From Nemertoderma westbladi (Eukaryota; Xenacoelomorpha; Nemertodermatida; Nemertodermatidae), in NCBI GenBank assembly GCA_032718475.1, contig JAUCBJ010008795.1, forward strand, positions 124,001-188,000: a stretch of DNA of 64,000 bases. The letters run 5' to 3'. The position numbers and the translations under genes were made by a program. The notes beneath the pieces are model-generated. The model saw only the letters and a program-made list of their open reading frames with translations. It was not told the origin of the DNA and did no database searches. Positions 34,901 through 44,406 of this stretch are shown here, one piece after another. Numbering within the stretch: position 1 is the first letter of the stretch; each line of letters begins with the position of its first letter.

Positions 34901-35406
34901 AATTATACAAAACACTTACGATGCCATATCACAACTATTGCTGTCAGCTACTTGTGTCACTGCACGACAAATATGGATCCAAGGAGTTGTTGTACAAAAT
35001 TGAGAAAGTGCAAAATTATGCATTGCGCACTATTTTTGGTAAGAAAATCAGAGATAACAGCGGCACGGAGTTAAGACAAAAAGGAGAAATTCCGTTACTA
35101 TCAGCAGTCAGGGAGTATTTCACCCTTGTTTATTTTTATAAGTATATACACGGATTGACTGAGGCATTTAAAATTCTAAATCTGCCATTTCTTCCAAGAC
35201 AAAATGTGAAAATGAACACCAGGACGGGTAATATCATTATTCCAAAAACAAATAACAGGTTTGGCCACGATAGCGTAATAGTGAAATCAATAAAATTATG
35301 GAATACTTTAGACATAGAAGTTGTAAAATTACCAAATCTTTTAACTTTTAAGCGGAAATTAAAAAATATATTCTTAAATAAATACAGCCGAGAGGCAGTA
35401 ACTTAG
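31978..35406 (+). CDS. CR1/L2-like LINE ORF2: 2A-like motif, APE endonuclease, reverse transcriptase
   Basis: An open frame of 1142 codons without a stop; the first in-frame ATG is at 32107. The first about 140 residues have three hydrophobic segments and end in LSGDIHPNPGP (32407-32436), a 2A-like motif known from CR1/L2-type LINEs that causes ribosome skipping between G and P. Next is the APE endonuclease: FIQINARSL, SVTETWLK, RRKGGGVLIYI, IYRPP, IQGDLNINI and FSDHDYT. The reverse transcriptase (about residues 650-950) shows NYRPVAITSPFAKVLEK, FGFRKGFSTVDAV, AFLDLSKAFNSINH (motif A), KGVPQGTVLGPLLF and IQYADDTVIY (motif C). The C-terminus ends with HDSVIVKSIKLWNTL. All catalytic blocks look intact, so this is the youngest and most complete LINE here. 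Confidence 0.92.
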   Translation: MSGEIFRIFSSGGQLTAPAEFLDFPSANQRIATIFTIAVFIGHMLWPSKVNYICNPQNIFVALMINMLLVTTLTSFLFPTSSTLLTVTGSRYMRLINIKAPLTKLMSVIKLTSKCFYFSALIYSHSISTVLIIGITINSTLALSGDIHPNPGPELQTDDININLSSYIRSNSNNFNFIQINARSLFKNIDEIRSLIGGSKNCVLSVTETWLKRRISDKAILIPGYTIYRQDRRRRKGGGVLIYIPQHLNSRVRADIKCNGVLESIWVEIDDILVCTIYRPPKAKSNTNFFKCFSEEIENALILEPKKKLIIQGDLNINILGQTGANNARLSSLKDLLNMYSVYLTNTTKPTRTNNKTSTLLDVVITNIENNYITQSSVFLCEFSDHDYTVTTITHKFSQKLKSPNKEWIEYRDFSKFNKTNFLNEISGIVWNDIYMENDIDKQYDIFERHIEEILNKHAPIKRKLVTADRSKLSDNWSTDELNELRSKKFKQFAIWRRTKSDNDYNDYKLLRNKFNNLNRKLKNEYVKEKYLSAKDSKSRWKVINKIINNKIKSASINCIKYRGTLVTSEKQVSNAMNEAFLSLGNFFNCTPNAISTYTIPEGAKENRIQFSFKCVGILEVSKILENLNGDKSSGPCKIPIKIIKDIRPFITEPLNIIINQCLTKSVFPNKLKLSNITPIYKKGDSCDSVNYRPVAITSPFAKVLEKIMCSQILLYVKHNKLLYPKQFGFRKGFSTVDAVTFLTENWREHLNQNKYIAAAFLDLSKAFNSINHNILNARLQYLGFHPTALNLIKNYLSSRKQRVKIDNTFSDWLTETKGVPQGTVLGPLLFTLYTNNIPELMKNEQIIQYADDTVIYVIDSDPEHAAKLLESRVIQIQKIFNDAQLKLNPDKTEFLLLSPKQIGPQLRDEISTIKLNVGGSESIPQSKSVKYLGVIIDSELNWDDYIKKIIQKMTLSISCLRSIKGQLPNKTKLQLYKTLTMPYHNYCCQLLVSLHDKYGSKELLYKIEKVQNYALRTIFGKKIRDNSGTELRQKGEIPLLSAVREYFTLVYFYKYIHGLTEAFKILNLPFLPRQNVKMNTRTGNIIIPKTNNRFGHDSVIVKSIKLWNTLDIEVVKLPNLLTFKRKLKNIFLNKYSREAVT

Positions 35407-35720
35407 CTATAGGCTTTTGATTGCCCACCAGATGAGGGGGGGGGGGGGGGGGGGGGTGGTGGTGTAGCGGGAGCTGCATCACTTGGGGGGGGGGGGGGTC
35501 TAACTGTGCTTCTAATACATTAGATATTACTAATTCATTTATGTGTATGTATTGTAGTTTAGTATACATAGGTACTTACTGTACGTACATACATTACATA
35601 CATAGGTATAACCTAGTTGTACCTGCACACCGACGCTTGTTGACTTAATTATCAGTTTATGTGCATTCATTTACTGCCTGGTGCAATTTTAATATTTCAT
35701 CAGTTTTAGTCAATAAAAGA

Positions 35721-36918
35721 TCAAATTATTATATTATTATTATAACCTGCAATCTTAGTTTTAGCAAACATTGAAGAGAAAACTTGTGTTCCTATGACAC
35801 TTCCTAGAATGCGCTGGCCCTGGTCTGTAATTTGCACCCTCACTTCCTTAAATATCTCCTCAGCTGCTTCCATTAAACCCGGTTTTACTATAAGCCAAGA
35901 CTTTTCTGCCTTAGGGTGATACCCATAAGCAGGTCCATGTAGAGAGATATAGTCCCACCACGCCCGAAGCTCCAACAACTTACCAATACCATTTGCATCA
36001 TCTGCATACCAAACTGATTTTGCCTTGGTTGGGTGGTAATATATCAGTGGGTTCACTGAAATACCATACCAGGGAAATGCAGCTGGGTCGCCCTGCGTTG
36101 TACCTTCCGAAGATTCTAACTCAATTGTGCCACAAAATAGTCGAATCCTCTTCCGGTATGTGTTTATCAGGTATGTTGATAAAGCTGGACACAAAATTCT
36201 GACATTATGTAAGGCCACTGATCTGTTCAGGAGGTTGAAAGCATTTGTAGCATCTATCATTAAGACGGCTTCACATTCACTGTCATCCTCAAAGTCTTCA
36301 GTTAGTGCATGAATCGCAGATTCTACTCCAGCAGGATGTCCTGCTGCTGTTTGGAGTGGTCCAGCAGCTTGCTTGATTTCATCCCTAATGGCCCCCACTA
36401 CAATTCTGCCAATCAGCCGTTTCAGACTCTCCCCAACACCTATTGGTTGCACTCCCGGATTTTTATTAAGGGGGATAAGCTTTGATGCGACCAGAGCCTC
36501 GATCGATAGTGGGTCAATGGCTTCAGTAGCTAAGCGCTGAGCAACTCCTGCAATTGAGTTACAGAGGTCTGTAGACATGGGACGGAACTCCTTTGAGCAA
36601 AGCATCCGTTCCAGAGACTCTGCGTCAAGTCCGGATGAACCAGCACCTCCTCTAATCCTGAGGGCCGCGTTAAAGACCATTTTCCCATCAATGGCCGCAA
36701 AGGTACTAGGGGGGACAACATCAATTGGACCTCTAAGAGCCGAATCAAGAGTAAATACCGCTGGAGCAGGATGTTTCATTCTGAGCTCATTAATGACATC
36801 ACTGGACAACTCAATAAATCCATCGTTTGAATTGTCTAGGAAACGAAGTGCTGCTGCGATCTTTCCAGCAAATACTAGCTTACTAAAGATTCGTGCTGTG
36901 TTCTTTATTGTAAATATT
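35721..36918 (-). pseudogene. RT half of the split second RLE retrotransposon
   Basis: The reverse transcriptase half of the RLE element whose C-terminal half is at 29516-30835. The open frame extends upstream of the first start-like codon to about 36918 and reads ARIFSKLVFAGKIAAALRFL, then SSDVINELRMKHP. RT blocks follow: VQPIGVGESLKRLIGRI, AGHPAGVESAIHAL, VLMIDATNAFNLLNR (motif A), EGTTQGDPAAFPWYG and VWYADDANG (motif C), then KSWLIVKPG and QRILGSVIGT. It stops being homologous near 35750, where AT-rich LINE tail begins. The upstream end near 36918 is also abrupt, so N-terminal domains are lost. RT motifs themselves look intact. Confidence 0.85.
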
Positions 36919-36929
36919 TATTGTTAACC

Positions 36930-37342
36930 TGTGCTTCAATCTTAATTATTCTACTTAATTAATTTGTGATCATCTGTGCTTCGCCTGATTTTATAATTTA
37001 GTAATGGAATAATAAATTGATTAATAGCAAAAAAAAGATTTTAATGTTTGTAGCAAAAGATCCCGTCGACATTAAGAAAAATCAAAAATCCCAACAGCAA
37101 ACATATCGGATTGCTTATTTTATGCTCTTTTTAATATTTCGATGGACAAACAGACAGACATATTGACGGAAAACCAGCCATTACTCGAGAAGTTAAAGCG
37201 ATCTCGCTAAGCCGTTTCCAGATCTAAAATCCTCATTAAATTCTACTCTAGATGAAATAAAAGAACAAAAAACGAAAATTTTGAAAAGGAAAAGGAACAG
37301 TTTAAAGTAGTGGTGATGTTTTCTAACCAATCGACCTGGTTT
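36930..37342. other. AT-rich spacer, no gene recognised
   Basis: It contains an ACAAACAGACAGACATATTG-type microsatellite at 37145-37165 similar to that at 27.5 kb. Nothing else is seen. Confidence 0.4.
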
Positions 37343-37925
37343 TCTAACCAACGATCTCTAACTTACGATCTCTAACTCACGATCTCTAACTTACGATCTC
37401 TAACTCACGATCTCTAACTTACGATCTCTAACTAACGATCTCTAACTTACGATCTCTAACTTACGATCTCTAACTTACGGTCTCTAACTTACGATCTCTA
37501 ACTTACGGTCTCTAACTTACGATCTCTAACTTACGATCTCTAACTTACGATCTCTAACTTACGGTCTCTAACTCACGATCTCTAACTTAAGGTCTCTAAC
37601 CTACGATCTCTAACTTACGATCTCTAACTTACGATCTCTAACTTACGGTCTCTAACTTACGATCTCTAACTTACGATCTATAACGATCTCTAACTTACGA
37701 TCTCTAACTTAGGATCTCTAACTTAGGATCTCTAACTTTCGGTCTCTAACTTACGATCTCTAACTTACGATCTCTAACTTACGATCTCTAACTTACGGTC
37801 TCTAACTTACGATCTCTAACTTACGATCTCTAACTTCGATCTCTAACTCACGATCTCTAACTTACGGTCTCTAACTTACGATCTCTAACTTACGATCTCT
37901 AACTTACGACATCTAACTTACGGTC
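37343..37925. repeat. 14-bp tandem array, left part
   Basis: About 40 copies of ACGATCTCTAACTT with GGTCTC and CTCACG variants. The array is interrupted at 37925 by an RTE-like LINE and continues at 39302. Confidence 0.95.
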
Positions 37926-39301
37926 ACTCTATGGTTCTTTTCGGGGAATCTCATTGATCTCGATTGCTGCAAAGCTATACAATAGAATTCTATTAAATCG
38001 CATCAGGGATCCCATTGAGAGACTGCTCCGTGGAAATCAGAATGGGTTCCGTAAAGGTCGTGGGACCATGGAGCCCATTTTGGCACTTAGAAGGATAATT
38101 GAAGAGTTATCAAAAAAGAAAGACAGGCATCTGGCTGTTGTTATCTTTGTTGACTTCTTCAAGGCCTTTGATTCAGTCTCTCGCTCACGTATGTTCAGCA
38201 TACTTTCATTATATGGGATTCCTGATGAAATTATTGCAGCAATCAGATGTATACGATGGTTCGACAACATTTGTGTCGACTGTTGACGGTGACACAGAAC
38301 CATTTGAAGTGTTATGGGGCGTCCTCCAGGGAGACACACTTGCACCATGCTTGTTCATAATTGTGGTTGACTATGTTCTACGCATGCCCTTAGATCATCA
38401 TAATGATGATGGGGTGATGATAACTCCACCTACTGGCTCCAGAAATCGAGGAAATCCTGCCAAGTACCTAACTGACCTGGACTTTGCTGATGACTTAGGA
38501 GTACTCTTAGAATCACTAGAGGGAACCCAACGGCTCCTCAGCTCATTAAAACAGGCTGCTTCTAGTGTTGGTCTTTTTATTAACTCCAGAAAGACCAACA
38601 GTCTGACAGTTAACTTTAAAAGTCCTCAGCAAGTCTCTGATCGGTTGAGCATAAGCTCAAAGGATGGTATGCTTGAGCATGTGGACGACTTCTGTTACCT
38701 GGAATCATGGATCCGGAAGTCAGGTGAGGACCTTCGACGTAAGGGAAAGGCATGGGCAGCCTTGAATAGGCTTTCCAGGATTTGGAAGTCACCGAGAATT
38801 AATCGGAAACTTAAGGTCCGATTATTTAGAGCAGCAGTAGTTCCAGTACTCCTCTATGGGATTCCATGCTGGGCTCTAACTGCTGAGGACACCAAATCTC
38901 TGGATGGCACATTCACAAGAATGCTACGCCGGGTTCATTGTGTCAAGTACAATGCACACATCTCCAACCAGACACTATATAACATTGGAGGTGTCTCATT
39001 GGTTCCCCCAAGCTTGACACTAGAACAAAATCGCCTCCGCTTTGCAGGACATTGCTTTCGCCGTGAGGACCAGCCAGTGCATAATCTTGTACTTTGGCAG
39101 CCTCATGGAGTGAATAAGCATGGTGGACAGCCCATGACTTTCTTGAGACGCATCTTAAAGGACACTGGCCTTGAAGATGCGGATGATCTAGCAAATGTCA
39201 TGGGTGATAGGGAGTTGTGGCGATGCAATTTTGTCGACAAGCCGGCACAGCATTCTTAAAAATGCAGCTGCAATGCAGCATGCCGATCCTAGTAGTAGCA
39301 G
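37926..39301 (+). mobile_element. RTE-like LINE, 5'-truncated copy inside the 14-bp array
   Basis: Begins abruptly at ACTCTATGGTTC, corresponding to 7178 of the copy at 5172-8443, and runs to the shared 3' end with a TAGTAGTAGCAG tail. Coding blocks are ISIAAKLYNRILLNRI, NQNGFRKGRGT, VIFVDFFKAFDS (motif A), GVLQGDTLAPCLF and LDFADDLGV (motif C). One frameshift near 38247 separates the frames 37954-38286 and 38099-39259. TACGGTC lies at both junctions (37919-37925 and 39302-39308) and may be the target-site duplication, though the array repeat itself supplies that word. Confidence 0.92.
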
Positions 39302-39759
39302 TACGGTCTCTAACTTACGATCTCTAACTTACGATCTCTAACTTACGATCTCTAACTTACGGTCTCTAACTTACGATCTCTAACTTACGATCTCTAACTT
39401 ACGATCTCTAACTTACGATATCTAACTTACGGTCTCTAACTTACGATCTCTAACTTACGATCTCTAACTTACGGTCTCTAACTTACGATCTCTAACTTAC
39501 GATCTCTAACTTACGATCTCTAACTTACGGTCTCTAACTTACGATCTCTAACTTACGATCTCTAACTTACGATCTCTAACTAACGATCTCTAACTTACGA
39601 ACTCTAACTTACGGTCTCTAACTTACGATCTCTAACTTACGATCTCTAAACTTACGATCTCTAACTTACGATCTCTAACTTACGATCTCTAACTTACGAT
39701 CTCTAAACTTACGATCTCTAACTTACGATCTCTAACTTACGATCTCTAACTTACGATCT
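39302..39759. repeat. 14-bp tandem array, right part
   Basis: About 33 copies of the same ACGATCTCTAACTT unit as at 37343-37925. Confidence 0.95.
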
Positions 39760-40400
39760 GCCATTGATCCCATTTTTGATTGCGAACAATAACAAAGTTA
39801 TCTATAAACCGGATTATTATTATATTGTATATATATATGTATATATATTGTAATAATAAGTGCCTAACAATAAACAAGTTTTTATAAATGAGTTTAAGCA
39901 GATTCAATAAAAATCGACAAAAACACTTTGTGTGGACTTTGCGCAGCATAGCTAACCATAACTAGTAGTAGATACTACTATTATAACATTAATATCTTTT
40001 CGAGTTCCATTGCACCGTTGTTGCCCTGAATCAAAACGTTTAGTTTTTGGTCTATTTCATACCCAGAAACCAAAATTTACATACATAATAATACACATAC
40101 TTAGCGTCAACTTGTTCCAATTTTTAGCGCCACCTAGTATCACCCAATGATACAGATCAAGCCAAGTGCCGCTTTTTCTCTGCTCTTAATGTTTGTTAAC
40201 TTTTCATCTGGTCCTGCCTCAAAAGTTTTACTTAAATGGCACGCACCCTGATTGCACTGTGGCCAATTGGCTGCTGATTGCACTGTAGCAAAAATGGTTA
40301 GCAATTGAATTTTAGACCAAGCGATTGATGAGAGGTGTTAAAGACACTGCATAGTGTTTCCACCCGACCACTCATCACGTGGCTCGCCCCACAATAATAT
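39760..40400. other. Intergenic, no gene recognised
   Basis: AT-rich. It has a TATATATG microsatellite near 39825-39845. I see no coding signal. Confidence 0.4.
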
Positions 40401-40412
40401 TATAAAGTTAAA

Positions 40413-40719
40413 TTATCTGAAAGTTTGTAATGTTTGTAATTCGCCAGTTTGGTTTCGGTTAGCTATGGTATTGTTGCGATTTAATCGCCGCTTCCTTCTG
40501 ACTTTCTCTATGAAGGTTGTCAGCAGTGTGTAGGCTCTGTGCAGCGTAAGGAAGGCAGTACATATGACAGCGGCTGTAGTCCAAACTGAAGTCGCGTAGA
40601 CCTCAATGATTTCGGTATACACCGCCGCGTTGAAGTTAACAAATATTTCAATCCTCGAAGCCCTGACCCCCGATGGAAATATCCTAGTACTGCTGTACAT
40701 GTTCAGTATAGATTGAATC
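40413..40719 (-). CDS. Candidate terminal exon of an unknown membrane protein
   Basis: A minus-strand frame of about 100 codons that is not repeat-derived. It is preceded by a plausible splice acceptor, a pyrimidine-rich AATAATTTCCTTTACAG ending at 40720. The frame reads IQSILNMYSSTRIF, has one likely membrane helix (SVWTTAAVICTAFLTLHRAY), and ends in a basic tail (EKVRRKRRLNRNN) with a stop at 40413. An internal ATG exists at 40700. I do not recognise the family and found no upstream exon, so this could also be a chance frame. Splicing evidence would decide. Confidence 0.3.
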
Positions 40720-41500
40720 TGTAAAGGAAATTATTACTTGCATTACTCATTTAATATAGTAAGTTTTGTACAAATTATTTGTAGTCACATCATAATATCA
40801 TATTCAGATACTTTTGTTTTAACCAAGAAGAATGCTGAATTTTGCATACGGGACAATGATAACAGCACGCCATCATTATATTAACTGTGTGTAAGTTAGT
40901 TACCGAGAGAAAGCCGCCCCAATATTAGATTATTACAACAACATATCCATTGGGTAAGAAAGTGGAGGAGAGCCAGCCCGTCTCTTAATTTTTTACTTTA
41001 TATTACGCGATCAATTTTCACTCATCTCGTCATGAACCCAACATGTATGTAACCTTTTGTTAAATTTGTTGGCTATGCGTTTGAGGTTGTTTGGGCGGAG
41101 TGTGGTAGGCCTACACTTTTCATACTTAAATATTTTGGTTGTGAAATGTTACAGGGCATAGCGATCTGAGATATTTCATTTATATTTTATTATGAGAGGA
41201 AGAAGAACATACAACGTTATTTACTATGTAACAAAATAATTGTTTTCGGGTTTAACTTGGAAGCCTCCCCAAATAGTTGATATACAATTATATTTAAAAT
41301 TATTTCCATGGTCATGGTCATTCACCCGTCTTTAGTTAGAAATTTGTTTGCATGAAAGACAGTTTAGTTTAGTTTTTACTGATTTATTATCTCTTATCTG
41401 ACTGGGGTAATAATAAAGGATAGGATAAATGGAAGCAAAGTGTGACAGTAACAAATATTTCCCCGTCACCCTAGCATGTCTTAAGTATATGATATATCAA
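40720..41500. other. Intergenic, no gene recognised
   Basis: AT-rich. A GTAGGCCTACAC palindromic word lies at 41105. No coding signal is seen. Confidence 0.4.
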
Positions 41501-41501
41501 A

Positions 41502-41550
41502 GGGGGAAGTTTGGATTCACTGCATAAATGCAGTTCACCAAACTTCCCCC
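41502..41550. other. Strong 49-base hairpin
   Basis: GGGGGAAGTTTGG pairs perfectly with CCAAACTTCCCCC. After a small internal loop, ACTGCAT pairs with ATGCAGT around AA. It could be a small RNA precursor or a transposon relic; nothing decides this. Confidence 0.75.
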
Positions 41551-42400
41551 GAATGCACACTGTAACTTCCCCCTTCCCACAAATATCCACTGTTGAATTA
41601 ATTTGAAGCGATATAATAAGTACAAAATTGTGCGAGTTTTTAATTGTGTGGTCCAATTGTTATTTGATTTCTATTTATTATTTAAAGTGCATTTAATATC
41701 ACACTGGTTTTTAGAATATTATACTATACAACCTTATGTTTTATTAATTTACCCAATCGAAGCCTCATAAGGGCCGGTTATTTGTACGCATATCCCCTAA
41801 TGCGCTCAGTAAGGTTCAAACAACATATTAATATGAAAATAAAGTATCTGCAAAGAAAATAACCCAATACTATATAATTTGACCTTATTAAAAAATTTGC
41901 ACTTTTGCACACTTATTTGTACAAGTGCACTTTAGCAGATCGTAATGGTGGCTCTTATTTAACAAACTTATGTTTATCCTTTGCCGATCTACGATAGTGT
42001 ATGATCAAGTGTCAGTCGCTAAAAGTGTCAAAAATCCAATTTAATAAATCTGGATTTGCGATTTTGGACCATATTCATGGACATTTTAAGTCACTTTATA
42101 GACATAAAAAGTTAAACAAATGTTACGATTATAGTTAGAAATCATTCCAAACTACATTTTAATCCAAAAAATAACATTCTACGATGAATAGAACTGGAAA
42201 TAATAGTGTTTGAAATATCGAAAAAATGTTCACTATTTAAGTGCATTTTGCACTAAGTGCACATGCGTCTTTTCCCAAGTTGTATCCTATTTCACACACT
42301 ACAATCTATTCTCTATCCAATGAAAAAAGTTTCAGATTAAACGGCCCTCTAGAACCGAAGTTATTTATGTTTAAAAATAGTCACTCGAAAATTTCAAATT
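41551..42400. other. Intergenic, no gene recognised
   Basis: AT-rich, without coding signal. Confidence 0.4.
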
Positions 42401-42405
42401 CTATT

Positions 42406-42478
42406 GGTCACATAGTCTAGTGGTTATCAATCACGTTAATGAAACCTAAGTTCGTGGGTTCGAAACCCAATATTGACC
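42406..42478 (+). repeat. tRNA-like sequence, pseudo-tRNA or SINE head
   Basis: 73 bases with tRNA size, an A-box-like stretch (TAGTCTAGTGGTTATC), a T-arm (TGGG, TTCGAAA, CCCA) and ends GGTCA/TGACC that pair. The D- and anticodon stems do not form, so it is unlikely to be a working tRNA. It is flanked at about 50-60 bp by an inverted copy of AGAACCGAAGTTA (42350 and 42540). Confidence 0.5.
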
Positions 42479-42559
42479 TGACCATTCTTAATTTTTTTGC
42501 AAAAAAAATTATTTTTACTTTTTCACTAAAATCGCTCTAACTTCGGTTCTGGTGGTCCA

Positions 42560-43940
42560 AATTCAATAAAATTGGTATATTCTTTGCCGTAATTTTTTTC
42601 TTAATCTTTTGAGAAGGGGTTATTTTTGGCCCCAAAAAAATTAAAAAAAAGGGCCAAAATAACGCGATATTTTTCGACCCTTAAAATTCGTAATTTTAAT
42701 TATATATGTTAAGATAAAAGATAGCGGAGTTAATTTGATACTTTTTACAGGTACTTTTGGCGCAATACGCTAAATTATAATGGAATAGCGATTTGTTAAA
42801 AAAAAAAATTTTTCGTCCCTTTTTATAAATATTATATTTCACACGATCGCCTGCCGCTCCAGTTTTATAATACCTCCAGCGCTGTGATTAACGCTGTTAG
42901 ATAGATAATTTAACGCACTATAAGTCTGTGTAAACAAATCTCCCGTAAGTTAAGTAGTTTTCGAGCTAGACGATTTCCCGCGAAGCAAGTTTGAAGCGCA
43001 AAATTATAATTTTGGCCCTCATTTTTTAATATCATCCTTGGAGCAAAACCGATAGCATATTTGAATTCCCCGTATGGATATTGACTGTATAGAATGTACC
43101 TTAACCAACTAAAGTTAAAAATAAAAAATTATTCGATAAAAACTACTTTACAAATTCTGGCCCTTTTTGGCCCCTATTGCCGACATATTTTTTGTACCCC
43201 CATTCGATAGGAACGTAGCCCCAATGGTCTTCTACGAGTTTCATAAAAGAATTAGTGGATTCCTACCCGCGTTGTCGAATTAAACATTTCAGAAATAAGT
43301 TTTCCAAAAAAGACGGACAAAAACGTACAAATTTACAGCCCCTTTTTCCACCCGAAATTTTAATAAATATCTTACCCCCATTCGATACGAAGGTAGTACC
43401 ACTCTTCCCCTTTCCAACCGCGTTACTTTCGTCCCCGTACGATTAATATTAGCCGAGTTATAGCCGATCCCGCAAAGTCATTTTGTCCGTTTTTTCAACT
43501 TTGACGGACATTTTCGGAAAAAAGGCGTGGTAATCTTTTTTGAAAAAAAAAACGAATTCACTAATTAATCCCTTCTATCGTATCCCGGCGTCGGCTAAGC
43601 AATAACCTAGGGTTTTTTCGAGCCACTGTAGAGCGCCTTTCAAAAAAATTTTAAAATTGTCGAAAAAATGACGGTTTTTTGTCCGCCGTGTCCGTCGAAG
43701 GGTTATATTTCATAATGTTAGAGTTGCTAATATGTTAGAATTCCGAGCCGCTCCCCTGGTGAGAAAATAAAAAAATTTGGTCAGTTCCTTCATCGAAAAG
43801 TCCCCCAGAATCCCAAGTTAACCTATATAGTTAGCGAGGGCCTGCGGCTTTAGGAGCGGCCGCGGTATTCACCTCCCTCATAGCGGCCGCGGCGGTGTTG
43901 CGTCAAATGGAGAAATATTTATCCCACCAAGCGAGTTAAT
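42560..43940. other. Intergenic, no gene recognised
   Basis: Low-complexity AT-rich DNA with scattered GGCCC-type words. A small GC island at 43850-43900 contains AGCGGCCGCGG twice, 31 bp apart. Confidence 0.4.
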
Positions 43941-43953
43941 GTAATGATTCACT

Positions 43954-44055
43954 CAAATGATTAATATTTATGTCGAATAAGGGTCTTGAGCATCGGCTAT
44001 TATTGATAATAGCAGTGGCTTAAGAACCGTACTCGTCATAAATATTAATTATTTA
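43954..44055. repeat. ~100-bp imperfect palindrome (MITE- or precursor-like)
   Basis: The arm AAATGATTAATATTTATG at 43955 and onward matches the reverse complement of the arm ending near 44054 over about 48 positions with around 10 mismatches. The short central loop lies near 44003-44008. Confidence 0.7.
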
Positions 44056-44406
44056 AGTTAGTTACACCATGGAACAATACCATGGTTATAAATACTCTAG
44101 GCTAAATTAGTTTTCACTATGAAATGGAAATGAAAAAATATATAAAACAATCGGGGGAATAAGGTTGCCTTTTTATAATTACTTTCTTCTTATTTCCCGA
44201 GCAGGCGCATCAAGCAGGTCAATAACTAGATATTAAATAAATAAAGTAGTTCATATAATGTACAATATTTAACAACATTTAATTGTATCAATATTTGCAA
44301 TTATTACAAGAGGTTGATTAACCACGAGGTTGATAATTGTGATTCTACCAAGATTCTGATGTGATCAAACTAATAGTTATAATGTTATTATACTCCTCCT
44401 CATTAA

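Larger units (their letters stand above)
30836..35745 (+). mobile_element. CR1/L2-like LINE nested in an RLE retrotransposon
   Basis: The insertion that separates the two halves of the minus-strand RLE element. It carries an esterase-like ORF, a hydrophobic ORF and a long ORF2. The 3' untranslated part (35407-35745) has two poly-G tracts (35436-35456 and 35487-35499) and ends in an ATT/TTA-rich tail near 35725-35745. I could not find a clear target-site duplication, so the exact ends are approximate. Confidence 0.75.

Noticed and set aside
42406-42478. Functional tRNA gene
   Set aside because: D-stem and anticodon stem cannot form and the acceptor pairs over only five positions.
43850-43900. 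CpG-island-like promoter with two NotI-type sites
   Set aside because: Only about 50 bp long and no gene starts nearby.
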